From Lentinus brumalis (Eukaryota; Basidiomycota; Agaricomycetes; Polyporales; Polyporaceae): a stretch of DNA of 64,000 nt. The stretch lies in contig MARA01000028.1 in the NCBI GenBank assembly GCA_001792895.1, forward strand, positions 1 to 64,000. The letters are read 5' to 3'. The translations under genes were made by a program, and so were the position numbers. The first letter of the stretch is position 1. Every line of letters starts with the position of its first letter. Of this stretch, positions 53,838 to 64,000 are shown in pieces. Below the pieces are notes generated by a model. The model worked only from the letters and a program-made list of their open reading frames with translations, was not told where the DNA came from and did no database searches.

Positions 53838-56620
53838 ATGAGCTCTCCCATATACCCTTCCCACTCCGGCGCGGGACCAAGCTCCTCACGGTCGCACTAC
53901 TATCGTCCCGCCACCATCGCCGAACTAGCAGCTCAGGCGCAGGAGAACCTCTGGGATCCAAGCAAGGGCCTCAAGCACTGGCTGCGCACTGCCGAGAAGG
54001 CCAGACGAAATGCTGAAGCACTCGTGGCCAACAGCGACTTTGAAGGCGCGTTCGTAGAGTATGCCAAGGCTGCCACGATCGTCCTGGAGAAGCTCCCAAC
54101 ACACCGAGAGTACCAGACACTTTTGAACGCCGATCAGAGACATAACTTGGGCATGGTGAGTCGTTGTCTTATGCGATGCTGTAGCTTGTTGGTTATACTG
54201 TTGTGTGTATGCTTGCCCTTTCCTTTTGCTGGATGGTCGCGGCTTGAGGTCTTAGCCCATTTTGGCAATGAGACCGCTCTCGTGAGTTTTAGAGTGCGAG
54301 CTCTTACATGGCGCGTGAGTGGCCGCGTCATGCTCATACTCATCTAACCTGCAGTCATGAGCTTCGCTTGTGCTCGTTTCCTTCGACACCTGAAGTGCTG
54401 CCTGGCACAGACTTAGTGCAGTCAATCCGATTGGAGCGGTGGTTCATTGTGCAACCTAAGAGCTATGGCAATGGACATAGCCCTCCGGATGCATAGATAG
54501 TCGGATACGGGTAGACCAGCGAGGTTGTCGGGGCAATTGGTCCGTGGTCCATCCAGATGCATCGTCCGCTCGACTTCCCATACACCTCTTTGATCTGTAC
54601 TAACCTTGCGCGGACAGAACGGTCAAGACATCCTTGACAGCCTCAGCCAGCTTAAGCCTATCATCGTCGAGCGATATGAGTCGTGGCAGTCAAATCAGCG
54701 ATCGAGCCCAGGATCCAGTCGAACACCTTCCGCAGAGCCACCTCTCAGTCGTGAGGAAGAACGAGCACGTGAGGCTAGAGAAGCAGCTCGTAGGGAGGAA
54801 GCATGGAAGCAGGAGGATTACGTCCGTCGTCAGGCAGAAGAAAGAGAACGGCAGGCGCGCGAAGACGCAGCGTGGCGTCAGGCACAAGACGCGCGCAGGA
54901 GAGAGGACGGGGTCAGGGATTCGTTGACAGAGAGGCAGAGACGGGACGATGACAACAGACGGTATGCGACAGAAGAGGCGCAGAGGGAAGACGAGCGCGC
55001 CAAGCGCAGGGTAGCTGAGGATCGCAGACGACAGGAACAGGATGGTATCATGAAGAGGCAGCAGGAGGCCGACGCGGCGGCACGCGCAGCGCGAAGAGAC
55101 ATTGCAAGATTGACTCCGTCGCCGGTGCCGCCAACAAGTGCGACCAGCTCGTCGGTTCGAATGCCGGATCCAGAACCTCACACGCGGTATGGAGGGCGAT
55201 CCGTCCATGCGCCTCAGCCGTCTCGCCCGCAGGATTCATATGGTAGCAGTGGTCTCATGCCGCTTGAGAGCCCGACGAAGTACGAGGACGACTCGTCTAC
55301 TGATGTCGAGGGTCCGAAGATACCCTGGAATCGCCGTCCTGCAGATCAAACTCCGAAAAGCAAGCAGACACCTGGGTATGTCCACTCGGCGCGTGTTCAC
55401 CTACAACTCGATTCTAACCGCAGTCACAGTATCTCTTATCCCACGCCGGTTACCACGACATCTCCACCGCCGCCAGAGTTGGGCAGTGTCAAGTACCCAT
55501 CCCTGATGTCGCAACACCAGCTCAAGCAGGGCTACGTGCCCTCCCTCCAATCTATGTTCGCACCTACTTCTCTCTCTCAAGCGCCTGACTCATCTCTCCT
55601 CTTCGAACCCAAACCGCGTTCCGGCAACCTGTACAGCAACATTCTTCCATCGCAGTCCACGCCTATTGCTCCCGTCATTCCCCCATACCCAACGCACATG
55701 CCGGTTCCAGAGTCGCACCAACCGCCGGCGACATATACATACTCCCATACCCAATCCTACTCCCAGAAGGGACCTTCTCCGCGACCTCCACCGCCGCCAC
55801 AACACCGTCCGTCTGGTTCCACCTCGAGCTCACGCATCGTCCCCGGGAGTTCGAAGGACGTGCAGCTCCTCGACCTGCGCACGGTCAAGCTCCCGCGCGA
55901 TTGCCTGCCCAAATTCCTCTCGATCGCGCGAGTCAACACGTTGCAGAACCGCGAGACATGCGGCCTGCTCCTGGGCAAGGACAAGGGCACCAAGTATGTG
56001 GTGACGACGCTCCTGATCCCAAAGCAGCACTCGACGAGCGACACATGTATGATGGACGAAGAAGAGCTTGTCCTACAGTTCACGGAGGAACGTCATCTGA
56101 TAACCCTCGGTTGGGTGAGTCGCACTTTCTCAATAGGAACCTTTGAACGGGCCCTGACGACGCCGGTTAGATACATACCCATCCTACGCAATCATGTGAG
56201 TCTTATCTTGCGCGCAATGTGAGCGGACTCTGACGCCCGCGAAGGTTTCATGTCTTCGGTGGATCTGCACACCCATTCTGGCTTCCAGCGCATGCTGCCC
56301 GAGTCCTTCGCAGTCGTCTGCGCACCGTCTTCTACGCCTCAGTGAGTCCTCTCTGATGCACTCTGGTACTATATACGTGTGCTGACGGCTGCCTCAGGTT
56401 CGGTATCTTCCGCCTCACTGATCCGGGAGGACTGCAAACCATCCTAGAATGTAGCGCCAAAGAGGCGTTCCACCCGCATCCCGATGTACCCATATACACC
56501 GTTCGTCCCTCTCGTCCTGCCTGTCTGGGTGCTCGCTCATAGCTTCTTCTGCAGGACTGTGACAACAGTCATGTACAAATGAAAGACCTCCCGCTCGAGA
56601 TCGTCGATCTGCGCGGCTGA
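53838..56620 (+). CDS. AMSH-type JAMM deubiquitinase (Sst2-like)
   Basis: AMSH enzymes cleave K63-linked ubiquitin chains on endosomes. Exons are 53838-54155, 54618-56114, 56171-56195, 56245-56341, 56398-56500 and 56555-56620. The N-terminal helical USP8-dimerisation/MIT-like part is [20 protein letters not shown] and [21 protein letters not shown] long charged coiled coil follows (about residues 140-280). A Pro/Ser-rich linker comes next, then the JAMM domain. It starts at [20 protein letters not shown] with the catalytic Glu in [10 protein letters not shown]. The zinc motif [16 protein letters not shown] is assembled from three exons by in-phase introns. Then come [18 protein letters not shown] and the C-terminal [12 protein letters not shown]. 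The first intron is unusually long (462 nt). The fifth intron would use GTTCGT, a weak donor. All catalytic residues are present. Confidence 0.9.
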
Positions 56621-56878
56621 CCCCGGAGTATGTACCCTACTACACCACCATTTTGCTTGTGCTATGTTTTGTAAACCATCTGTATGCATCATCTTGGTCA
56701 TTGCTTGTATCCACATCACTACTTCCATATATATCGCTGGAATTGCTCCTACGGGTGTGCTAAGTAGTACCGCAATTCGTACTATTGAACCTTTGCAAAG
56801 AGATTGCCGTAGGTTATAGATTGTAGTGCCGCCTCACGTGGCCGCTATATAAGCACCACCTGTAGCTACCTTCACAAG

Positions 56879-56964
56879 CCTTCGATAGCTCAGTTGGAAG
56901 AGCGTGGGACTGTAATGGTTAACTCGACATCCCAAGGTCACTGGTTCGATCCCGGTTCGAAGGA
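56879..56964 (+). tRNA. tRNA-Tyr (GTA), with 13-nt intron
   Basis: The acceptor stem CCTTCGA pairs with TCGAAGG, with A as discriminator. The D arm is GCTCAGTTGGAAGAGC. The anticodon stem TGGGA pairs with TCCCA. The loop C-T-G-T-A-A-A carries anticodon GTA at 56912-56914. A 13-nt intron (56916-56928) sits one base 3' of the anticodon, the canonical nuclear position. The T arm is ACTGG-TTCGATC-CCGGT. A TATA-like CTATATAAG lies about 30 bp upstream. No mismatches in the stems I checked. Confidence 0.93.
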
Positions 56965-59900
56965 TTACGGATGGGTCTGGAAAGCCTACTTTTGTAGGAC
57001 TTTTTGGTTCATCTCCAGCCTTTCTCGTGTACTCCTCTGTCCCTTCGTTTCCCAAACCAACATGGTATGGACCCACTGCCCCACCTCGGTTTGAAAGACG
57101 CGAAGAAGTATCGCATCACTGGTGTAGCTGCAGAGGTGAGATATTAGATTCTTGTATCTGGTTCTTTCCACATCACCCCATCTATTAGTTATCCAGGAGT
57201 TGCCCACTTTTTCCTTTTACTTATATACATGGGTGCCAAAGTTTCTTCGACGATCAGATTTAGCCAAGTCAACGGTGTGCTTTACCTGATTATCTTGCAC
57301 CCAATGTCGTCCGTTCTGTGGCCCGACTGGGTGTCAAATAGTCTGACTTCTGGCTAGACAGACCTCAAATTGCTCCTCCTATCTCAGGTGTGACATTTTG
57401 CCTGGTGTCCACCCATCCATTGAATGTAAGGACAAGCAGTCCAAATTGACAGCTTCACGGTTCACTGTGCTGCTGGACGCTGCTCGACACCAACATCATT
57501 TTCATGTCCAACAATCATCCCGGTTGTCTGCCTGGCTGGGACCCAGCTTTTTGCTGAGCTTGAGCCTGCTTGCAGTCTCTGAAATGCAGACTGCAGGCTG
57601 TCTCAGCGATGTGAACTTCAAATGAGACAAATGTTACCATACTCGGTCATTCCGACCATCCCTGGTGCAGAAACGCAAACTGTTGTCCACATGGAATGCT
57701 TCGTCTTGTCTGCGGCCATGTACAGCTTGGTCTCAATTCAGGTGGCACGCATCTCTGACTGAGATAGATACAACTTCTCTTCGTACGTCCATAAATGCAG
57801 GTGCATTGATCAATTCAGCATGCCTATGCCAGGGGGATGAATTGCATCACCCGACAAACATAGCAGACCAATGTACCTAGGTCATCGAACACCCATATGG
57901 AGTGGGTCCTTGGGTAAAACAAACGTGTTGGGAGGCATTGAGTGGAGCCATTCCCACCCAACCACCCCAAAGATGAGGTGCACGAGGCTTGCGTCCTTGC
58001 CCTGGAATGCGGTTTGAAGATATGTAGGCTCAAAAACATCGAACAGACGTGGGTCTGTATCGCCCACCAAGTGGTCTCTATCGCCAAGAAAGTGATTGTT
58101 GATCCTTTGTGCGAGGTGATGATCGTTTTCTTCAACATGATGCTGCCAATCACATCAATTGATGAACATATGGACGTTGTGTCTGTCCATGTCCAGACTC
58201 ATCTCATACATTGAAAGTAACCTCGCGTACCGCGTTGATGCGGCGACATGTTGCTTGGCATGTACACTGAGCCAGTGCAAATATTGTTATGCCGGTTCCA
58301 TCAGCATACCAGGGAATCAGCGCAGAATCTCAGGGCGCACATCAGAGAGATTGGATATGAACTGCAGCCTCCTGTGTGTGCGCAATTTGCGATGATCCAA
58401 CAGGCTTCACACAATTGAGCAACCCTCAATGGGCAGCTGAAGTCTGAAGAGCATGGCGCGAGTCCTGTCACATAATTATGAGCAGATAATGGTTGGCACA
58501 AAAAAACGTAACACTAACCTGCAAGGTGGAATGCCTCTCTCACAGTGTACACTCCTACTCCTCCAAAAATCTGGTCATACACCATCCTGATGATGTTCAT
58601 GGCCAAGGATTTTGACCTGTGCCAGCTGTACTGCTTGCGCTTGCGGATGATGGATACCACCCCTAGCAAGAACTTGTTGTGCCGTTCCCACACATCATAG
58701 TGTTTCACAGCGAAGGGAAGGCCATGAACTGTCCAGTATGTCTATACCTCTGTGTGTCAGCCAATTATCATCTGGACAAATCAATGGGAACGCACGCACC
58801 GCAAACAGGTTGTCAGCTGTCACAAAACACAGTATATGGTCTCCGAAATTGAGACCTATCCCGACACGGTGACCGTGCATCTAAATAGAGTGAGCAGTGG
58901 TGATTGTGGTGGTGGTGTGACACTGACATCATCTTTGCAAGGTACCATGGTGATTTTACCATCAAATTGGTGCCTTGTATAAGGCTGAGCAGTAGTTTGT
59001 GTTAACGGCTGCAGCTGCAAGTGACTTTAATGCCAAGGTAAGATTTAGAAGCCTGAGAGATACACACCTGCAGTGTTAGTTTGCCCAGTTCAAGCACAAT
59101 TGTCTGAGGAGTGCAGCACACATTGCACAGCTTCCATCCTTTGAGGGTCCGCAGGGGTGCCCCTTTGCCATGAGGAGGCCACAGGAGTTGTTGCCCTGAC
59201 ACAGGCTTGGGTTTTGCCTTATTCTGCTTGCCAGGTTTCTGCGAGACTGGCACTGGCAGCTTAGCTGCCCCAGATCTCCGGCAAATCGATGATGTCGCAT
59301 CGAGGCAGTAGACGTGTCCTTGGGCAGCACAATTGCTACCTCCTTCCCCTGGGCCTTTGCCTTTGTGAGATCCTTCTTGACACGCTCAAATTGGCTCAAT
59401 CTCAGCCTTTGCAATTTCAGAGCTGAAGTGCTCTTGATGCTACTACACTATCTTTTGATGGTATTGTAGCAAGCTAACAGTTCTGTATACTTGGGCATGG
59501 TGTGAGGAGTGGTGGTTACAGTACTGAGTAAGTAAGAAGATCACCTATAACTGCTCACGGATGGCACGTTCATGGTCCGACTCCTGAGGAAGGCCAGTGA
59601 GGCAAACCTGGGTGGATGAGAGAGGGGAAACTAAAAGTCAGGTCTCATTAGCACACTACCGACTGGGGTACAATTCACCTTACTCATATAATTAGGAATG
59701 TCGTAGGGATCGTATGATCCTCGGACGTCGACTGGGATGGCAAAGCCTGTATGAGAGAGACTTGGTAAATTGAGTGAAGGGCAAAGTCGAGAGCCGAGGA
59801 TGAGTGTGTAGTGAAGTCAGAACAACGAGGCAAGCAGCGGTGAACATGAACAAGTACGAAGAGACCGAAGTGGGGAATGATAAAATCACAGAAAGAGATG

Positions 59901-61260
59901 CGTGGTGGGGTGTAGACACTACAATGGATCATAAACTTCTGCCTCTGCCTCTCCCTCTCGGCATGACTCGGTACAACGACTCCAAACCACCTTGCAAGTA
60001 CTGCACCTGCATTGCAGCAGAGAGTGCATGACCGAGGATGCTGCTGGCCACATCTGTTGCTCGCCCCCACTCATTTGCCATTGCACGTCAAGCTTTCAAG
60101 CCTGGGCTCATCGCTCTCAGTTGGGTTTCGCAGGCGGATGTGGGATTGGATGTGGACGCAGCACTTGGTAAGTCCAATCAGTCTCCCTATTGCATCACAA
60201 AGGCACCCGGCCTCCCGGAAATGTTTGTACACCAACTCATGCTTGCAAGAGCGTACCAGCACGCTCCAATTCTCCGACACAAGTATGTCCCTAAGTTTAT
60301 GTGGCAACATCGCTGCCGTGACCCTGTCAAGTCTCGACCTGCGTATGGTCATTGGTCGGTACGCCTGGGTACGTCGCGGATCCCAGCAAGGACCCTATGC
60401 TCCGGTACAAACTGTCGCCCCACAAGCTGCCCATTCCCCCACTATCCTACTGGATGGGGCCTGCTCGTTCGACTGTGAGTCCCCGAGCAGATACGCCCAG
60501 CCGGCACTGAGGAGCTACTCGTTGCGCGTGTAGGGCCACATACAAGGTGTTTGCCTGGCAACACCGGAGCAACCGCAAGCTTCTATGCTTGTTACCGGAT
60601 GACCAGCCACGACTGATTTCGTCCAGCTGCTTCTGTCTGTGTGCCTGTTGCCTGTAGGTGAGTACTAACTCTTCCTGCGTGAGCTCAAGCCTGACAGTTG
60701 CAGTGTTGCATGGTCACTGTCACGCACTAGGCACCTGCAGCAAGTCAATGTTTCTCCTTCACCAGCCATCCGAACTGCGCAGAATTGGTTGCTGTTGCCC
60801 GCGGCCTGGACAACATTGCTCATAACATTACGGCAAGTCGATGTTTCTCCGTCGAGTTTGCTGTAAATGTATACTCAAGGCATTCTTTCACAGGGTGTTC
60901 TGCTTTTGCGCGGCCATCCGGACTGCACAGAATTGGTCACTGTGGCGCATGAGGCATGTGGCCTCTGAGAGAGGGCATTTCTGTAGCTCCCTTGTGGTTG
61001 GGCTGGCTCTTGCATGCCGGGTCCAAATCATGATAAAATTATACCATAAAAACAGAGTCACTAGACAAAGATCCCATGCATGTCGTGCAGGCCTGCTTGG
61101 CCCTTAGCAATCAATGCCCCGCCCTCTGCCGAAAATAGGCGAAAGATATTGAATTGGGTGTCTATGGGGTACACTGCATGGGAACCATGAAGTCCTTTCA
61201 TCCCGCTCCTCCATCATCCCATCTTGACATATCGACAAAGTGCCGGCTCGCTCATTCATC
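56965..61260. other. repeat-island-like region with unrecognised coding fragments
   Basis: Composition here appears less GC-rich than the gene-rich part. Minus-strand fragments look protein-coding: GDTDPRLFDVFEPTYLQTAF (near 58060), HYDVWERHNKFLLGVVSIIR with YTVREAFHLAG (58514-58710), FDGKITMVP (near 58960), and KGWKLCNVCCTPQTIVLELG with an upstream Lys-rich block (59080-59410). They could be exons of one or two broken genes, but I cannot join them in phase. On the + strand, 60012-60533 is open in two frames without recognisable content. No transposase, reverse transcriptase or integrase motif is visible. Confidence 0.4.
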
Positions 61261-61263
61261 ATC

Positions 61264-61851
61264 ATGAACTCCGCTCAAGATGTTATCACTCTTCTCAAGG
61301 AAGGCCCCCCCCTCAAGGATGAGGTGCACAAGATGTGAGTCATATCAACTAGTTTGCATCATTTGCATCACTGACACTTTAGCGCCCAAGGTCGCACAAG
61401 TCACCAAGCACCGCATTACATGTGAGCAGCTCTACGTAAGGCTTGTCTCTGATATGCATTCATTTCTGTCAGTTGCACACAACTAATCACTCTCAAGCAG
61501 GCAAACACCATTGAGCAGGAGGCGAACAACGTAGTTGCCCAGGAGAATAAAGACAACGTTGTCTTCGACCACAGAGTCACTTATCAAATCCTTCAGGAGA
61601 TGGACATCAGCGTCCTCATCCATGCCAATGGTATGTTGGACTTACAGGATGAATTGGAGGACAGAGCACGGCTTGGGGATTCCCTGGATGCATTTGGTAT
61701 AGTGGTGATGCAAGTAGAGGCATGTCAATGCCTAGTCGCTTTGGCGCATATGGCCCTCAAGGCTGGCCTATTCGATGACAACAATGATGAAGAGGTGGTC
61801 AAGCAATGCCAGTGTATCTGTATGTATCTTGCCAGTGTGGGTGCAGGGTAG
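61264..61851 (+). CDS. small unrecognised acidic protein
   Basis: The likely start is the ATG at 61264 (MNSAQDVITLLKEGP). After an intron near 61335-61382 the frame reads LAPKVAQVTKHRITCEQLY, and after a second intron (61436-61500) ANTIEQEANNVVAQENKDNV. It continues through VFDHRVTYQILQEMDISVLI and LGDSLDAFGIVVMQVEACQC to a stop near 61851. A run of eight C at 61304-61311 puts exon 1 one base out of phase with exon 2, again a possible homopolymer error. It is helical and acidic (FDDNNDEEVV) with no motif I know. Confidence 0.45.
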
Positions 61852-62049
61852 ATGCCGAAGTAGCCTGGCCACTGTACGCCCATCAGCCTACCCTGTACAC
61901 TACACTATGTGTGCATGCCCTGTCTACTCACTCTGCCAGTGATGTCATATGCACCGCAATGATGACATGACATCACCCAACCTCTGACCTCCCTGAAGGT
62001 ATATAAGACTGCCCAGGTGCCCACTTTCCATTGTCTGCCCCTTATCCTC

Positions 62050-62110
62050 CAACCACCACCTCCTCCCTCCTCCTCCTCCTCCTCCTCCTCCTCCTCCTCC
62101 TCCTCCTACT
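62050..62110. repeat. (TCC)n microsatellite
   Basis: About 55 bases of CCTCCTCCTCC and close variants. On either strand it would encode poly-Ser, poly-Leu or poly-Gly tracts. It probably lies in the 5' part of the transcription unit that follows. Confidence 0.9.
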
Positions 62111-62139
62111 ATTGCACCTGCTCCGCAGCACTGGCTCAA

Positions 62140-62820
62140 TGCAAAGCAGCAAAGTGAGTCTGCTGCCTTTGCCTCATATGTTTGGTCCCTTATGTCCTCA
62201 TTTCAGCTTGACGAACACACCAAAAAGCGAAGACAGTCACTGTGTTCTGGGTGTATGCACATACACCCTGGTCATGGTCTCCCAACTGAGCCCACGCTTA
62301 CTTATCAGACAGGGAGCGCATACAGCGCTTTCAAGGCCCCCTCCATCGCTTTCAAGGCCCCCTCCATCGCTGTCAAGCCCCCCTCTGTCGCCATCAAGAC
62401 CCCTTCTGTCGCTGTCAAGACCCCCTCAGTCGCCATCCAGACCCCCTCCGTTGCTGTGAATCTCAAGTGTGCCACACCAGTGATCGAGGTGTGTCAAGAC
62501 TGCCGTCATGAAGCCTGCCCAACACAATGGGAAGGACAAGGCAGTCCAGAGGACTCCCACTGATGTATGTATCTCAGATGTCTCTCATGTAGAGGTTCCG
62601 CTCATATCACTTGTTCCAGATTATTGAGGTTCAATCCAATGACAACGGCAATGAAGCAATCATCATGTATCAGCACTTGCCATCGCCATCGCCCGAGGTG
62701 GAGGTCATGCCGGAGCCTCAGCCCAAGGTCAAGGTCGTGCCAGGTGGAGGTTGCACCTGAGTCGGAGGTTGCGCCCAAAGCGTAGACCAAAGTCAGAGAA
62801 GCAGGCTACGCGCACAGCAT
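62140..62820 (+). CDS. unrecognised protein with 7-residue repeats and PE-rich segment
   Basis: A short exon ending QSSK splices over 62153-62206 to LDEHTKKRRQSLCSGC. It is followed by six 7-residue repeats of consensus [ATP]-P-S-[IV]-A-[FVI]-K (62329-62460; 21-bp units). An intron near 62564-62621 can join to IIEVQSNDNGNEAIIMYQHL and a Pro/Glu-rich stretch (SPEVEVMPEPQPKVKVVP). The frame is then lost near 62755 (VEVAPESEVAPKA continues one base over). Basic sequence PKRRPKSEKQATRTASAPK follows at 62770-62830. Boundaries are tentative. Low-complexity repeats and an NLS-like segment are all that can be said. Confidence 0.4.
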
Positions 62821-63255
62821 CCGCACCTAAAGACCCCGCGTCATTGGCAAAGCAAAGACAGCCACGGTCATGGGTGCAACCAAGGGCTTGCCACACGGCT
62901 GAAAGGAGGCCGCAGTGTGTGACAGCCACTGGGACTGTCTTCAGGGATCCAGGCGATGAATGCGGTCACTCACTGCGCCAAGGTTACGCCAAAGCAGGGC
63001 TTCCACCTATCTCACCCCTGGTCTCTCATGCCATGCTGGTTGAGACTCGCAACCATGTCTTTGGTGCGCTGTTCCCTGGCCCTGAGAAATCCCTGTTACA
63101 TGGCACCCTGGATGGCTATACCATCAATCAAGGTGATGCTTCTGGTTATACACAAAGAAAGATATTTGTGCCAACATTTCTTCATAGATTACGAGGTCTG
63201 GGAGCAATATACGTGGGATAAGTATCGCACCACACAGCAATTCCAGGACGACAAC

Positions 63256-63302
63256 TACGAGGAGGAGGAGGAGGACAACAACAACAACGGGGAGGACAAC
63301 AA
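63256..63302. repeat. (GAG)n/(AAC)n trinucleotide tract
   Basis: ACGAGGAGGAGGAGG followed by ACAACAACAACAACGG. In one + strand frame it would encode Glu then Asn runs. Confidence 0.85.
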
Positions 63303-64000
63303 AGCCTGTGTGCCAGGCCCAGCGGGCAAGCTCCTCCAACGGTGTGAGCGTGTCTTTCACTCCTGCAGCTCTGTTGCACGTTTGTCGTTCTATACTCTCA
63401 CAGCTCTCAGCTCTGTTGCATTCTGTTGCATGTTCATCATCATTCTGTGTTCTTTTGCACTATGTTCATATATGTCTGCTAACTGTGTCATCGTTCCTAT
63501 GTCTGCTGACTGTGTCATTGCTCCTATGGTATGTTCTGTCTGCTGACTGCATCGTTGTCGCTACTGTAATACTGTAGTATCATCAATAATAAAAAAGGTA
63601 TTGCTACCATGGGTCTGTTGGGCGCTAGTGGGTGTGCAAGTGCTGTGTCATTGTCTTGTCTCTGCTTTCTTGTCTCTGTTGTCTCTGTTCCCTCTTACTT
63701 GTTCAGCTCCCTCTTACTTGTTCAGATTCTATCATGGTCAATCTTATCCAACTGGTGGCTCAATGCGCAGGACCAGCAGAATATGATAGGCATGTGGTAA
63801 AATTGTCAACCCTCGTTGCCGAGTCTGGATATGCGGAATGCGCTTTGGGCCACAAGCTCTGGGCCACAAGCTCCAAGATCCAAAAGGCAAACATCGCCTT
63901 GCGCTTTGCCAAAGTACATCTCAAGGCTCCTTGGATCGATTATGCTGGGTGTGAGTTTGTTCTGGAGAACCTACTTGGTGTGTTACAGTGCTATCTTTAT
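63303..64000. other. right edge, no supported gene
   Basis: T-rich sequence with repeated CTGTGTTC / TGTCTGCTGACTG units. An open frame near 63730-63960 (SWSILSNWWLNAQ; KLQDPKGKHRLALCQSTSQG-like) runs toward the window edge and might be the start of a gene beyond it. I cannot support a call. Confidence 0.3.

Noticed and set aside
62031..62459. Poly-Leu protein over the TCC microsatellite
   Set aside because: The Leu run is microsatellite translation in one of three equally open frames; only the downstream 7-residue-repeat frame keeps a protein-like pattern.

Overview
The window looks like nuclear DNA of a basidiomycete fungus, most likely an agaricomycete (mushroom or polypore type). Genes are dense and broken by many 45-60 nt GT-AG introns. 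The conserved genes have fungal architectures: a mitochondrial Obg GTPase, the 75-78 kDa complex I subunit, a CAP10/GT90 glycosyltransferase, an AMSH-type deubiquitinase and an inositol-type sugar porter. Several large predicted proteins resemble families I associate only with agaricomycetes. Gene models were read by eye from frames, splice motifs and phase, so exon edges are predictions.

Layout. 1-640 is a ~120 bp tandem array, followed by a decayed PIF1-like helicase (771-2890). From 3.6 to 14.8 kb lies an accessory block: a serine-rich nuclear-type protein with a possible SUMO-interacting motif, an apparently intact 622-aa HTH + DDE integrase, a BTB-like protein, an unrecognised large protein and a probable TET/JBP-type 2-oxoglutarate/Fe(II) dioxygenase. 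15.2-15.4 kb carries inverted repeats, including a perfect 83-nt palindrome. 16.0-18.8 kb is a chimeric pseudogene: fatty acid synthase beta, then a cytochrome P450 fragment, then fatty acid synthase beta again. An 884-aa unrecognised protein follows (19.6-22.4 kb).

At 23.75-23.93 kb there is a very short gene with the form of a basidiomycete lipopeptide mating-pheromone precursor ending in the CaaX box CVIA. Splicing would create its stop codon. A Ty3/gypsy LTR retrotransposon (24197-30667) with identical LTRs and a 5-bp target duplication, but no integrase domain, sits about 270 bp upstream of that gene's ATG. A 2.5 kb non-coding stretch with nested inverted repeats follows.

From 33 to 56.6 kb is the ordinary gene-rich part: F-box/LRR protein, MTG2, an unrecognised gene, a nuclease-like/TFIIS-N fusion protein, the sugar porter, complex I subunit, Fe2OG-oxygenase-like protein, GT90 and AMSH. 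An intron-containing tRNA-Tyr gene marks the right edge. From about 57 kb to the end the sequence looks less GC-rich and simpler, with microsatellites and unrecognised gene fragments, as in a repeat-rich island. Single-base frame breaks, some at C or G runs, recur in several otherwise good genes. They may be real decay or assembly errors, and this affects how 'pseudogene' calls should be read.
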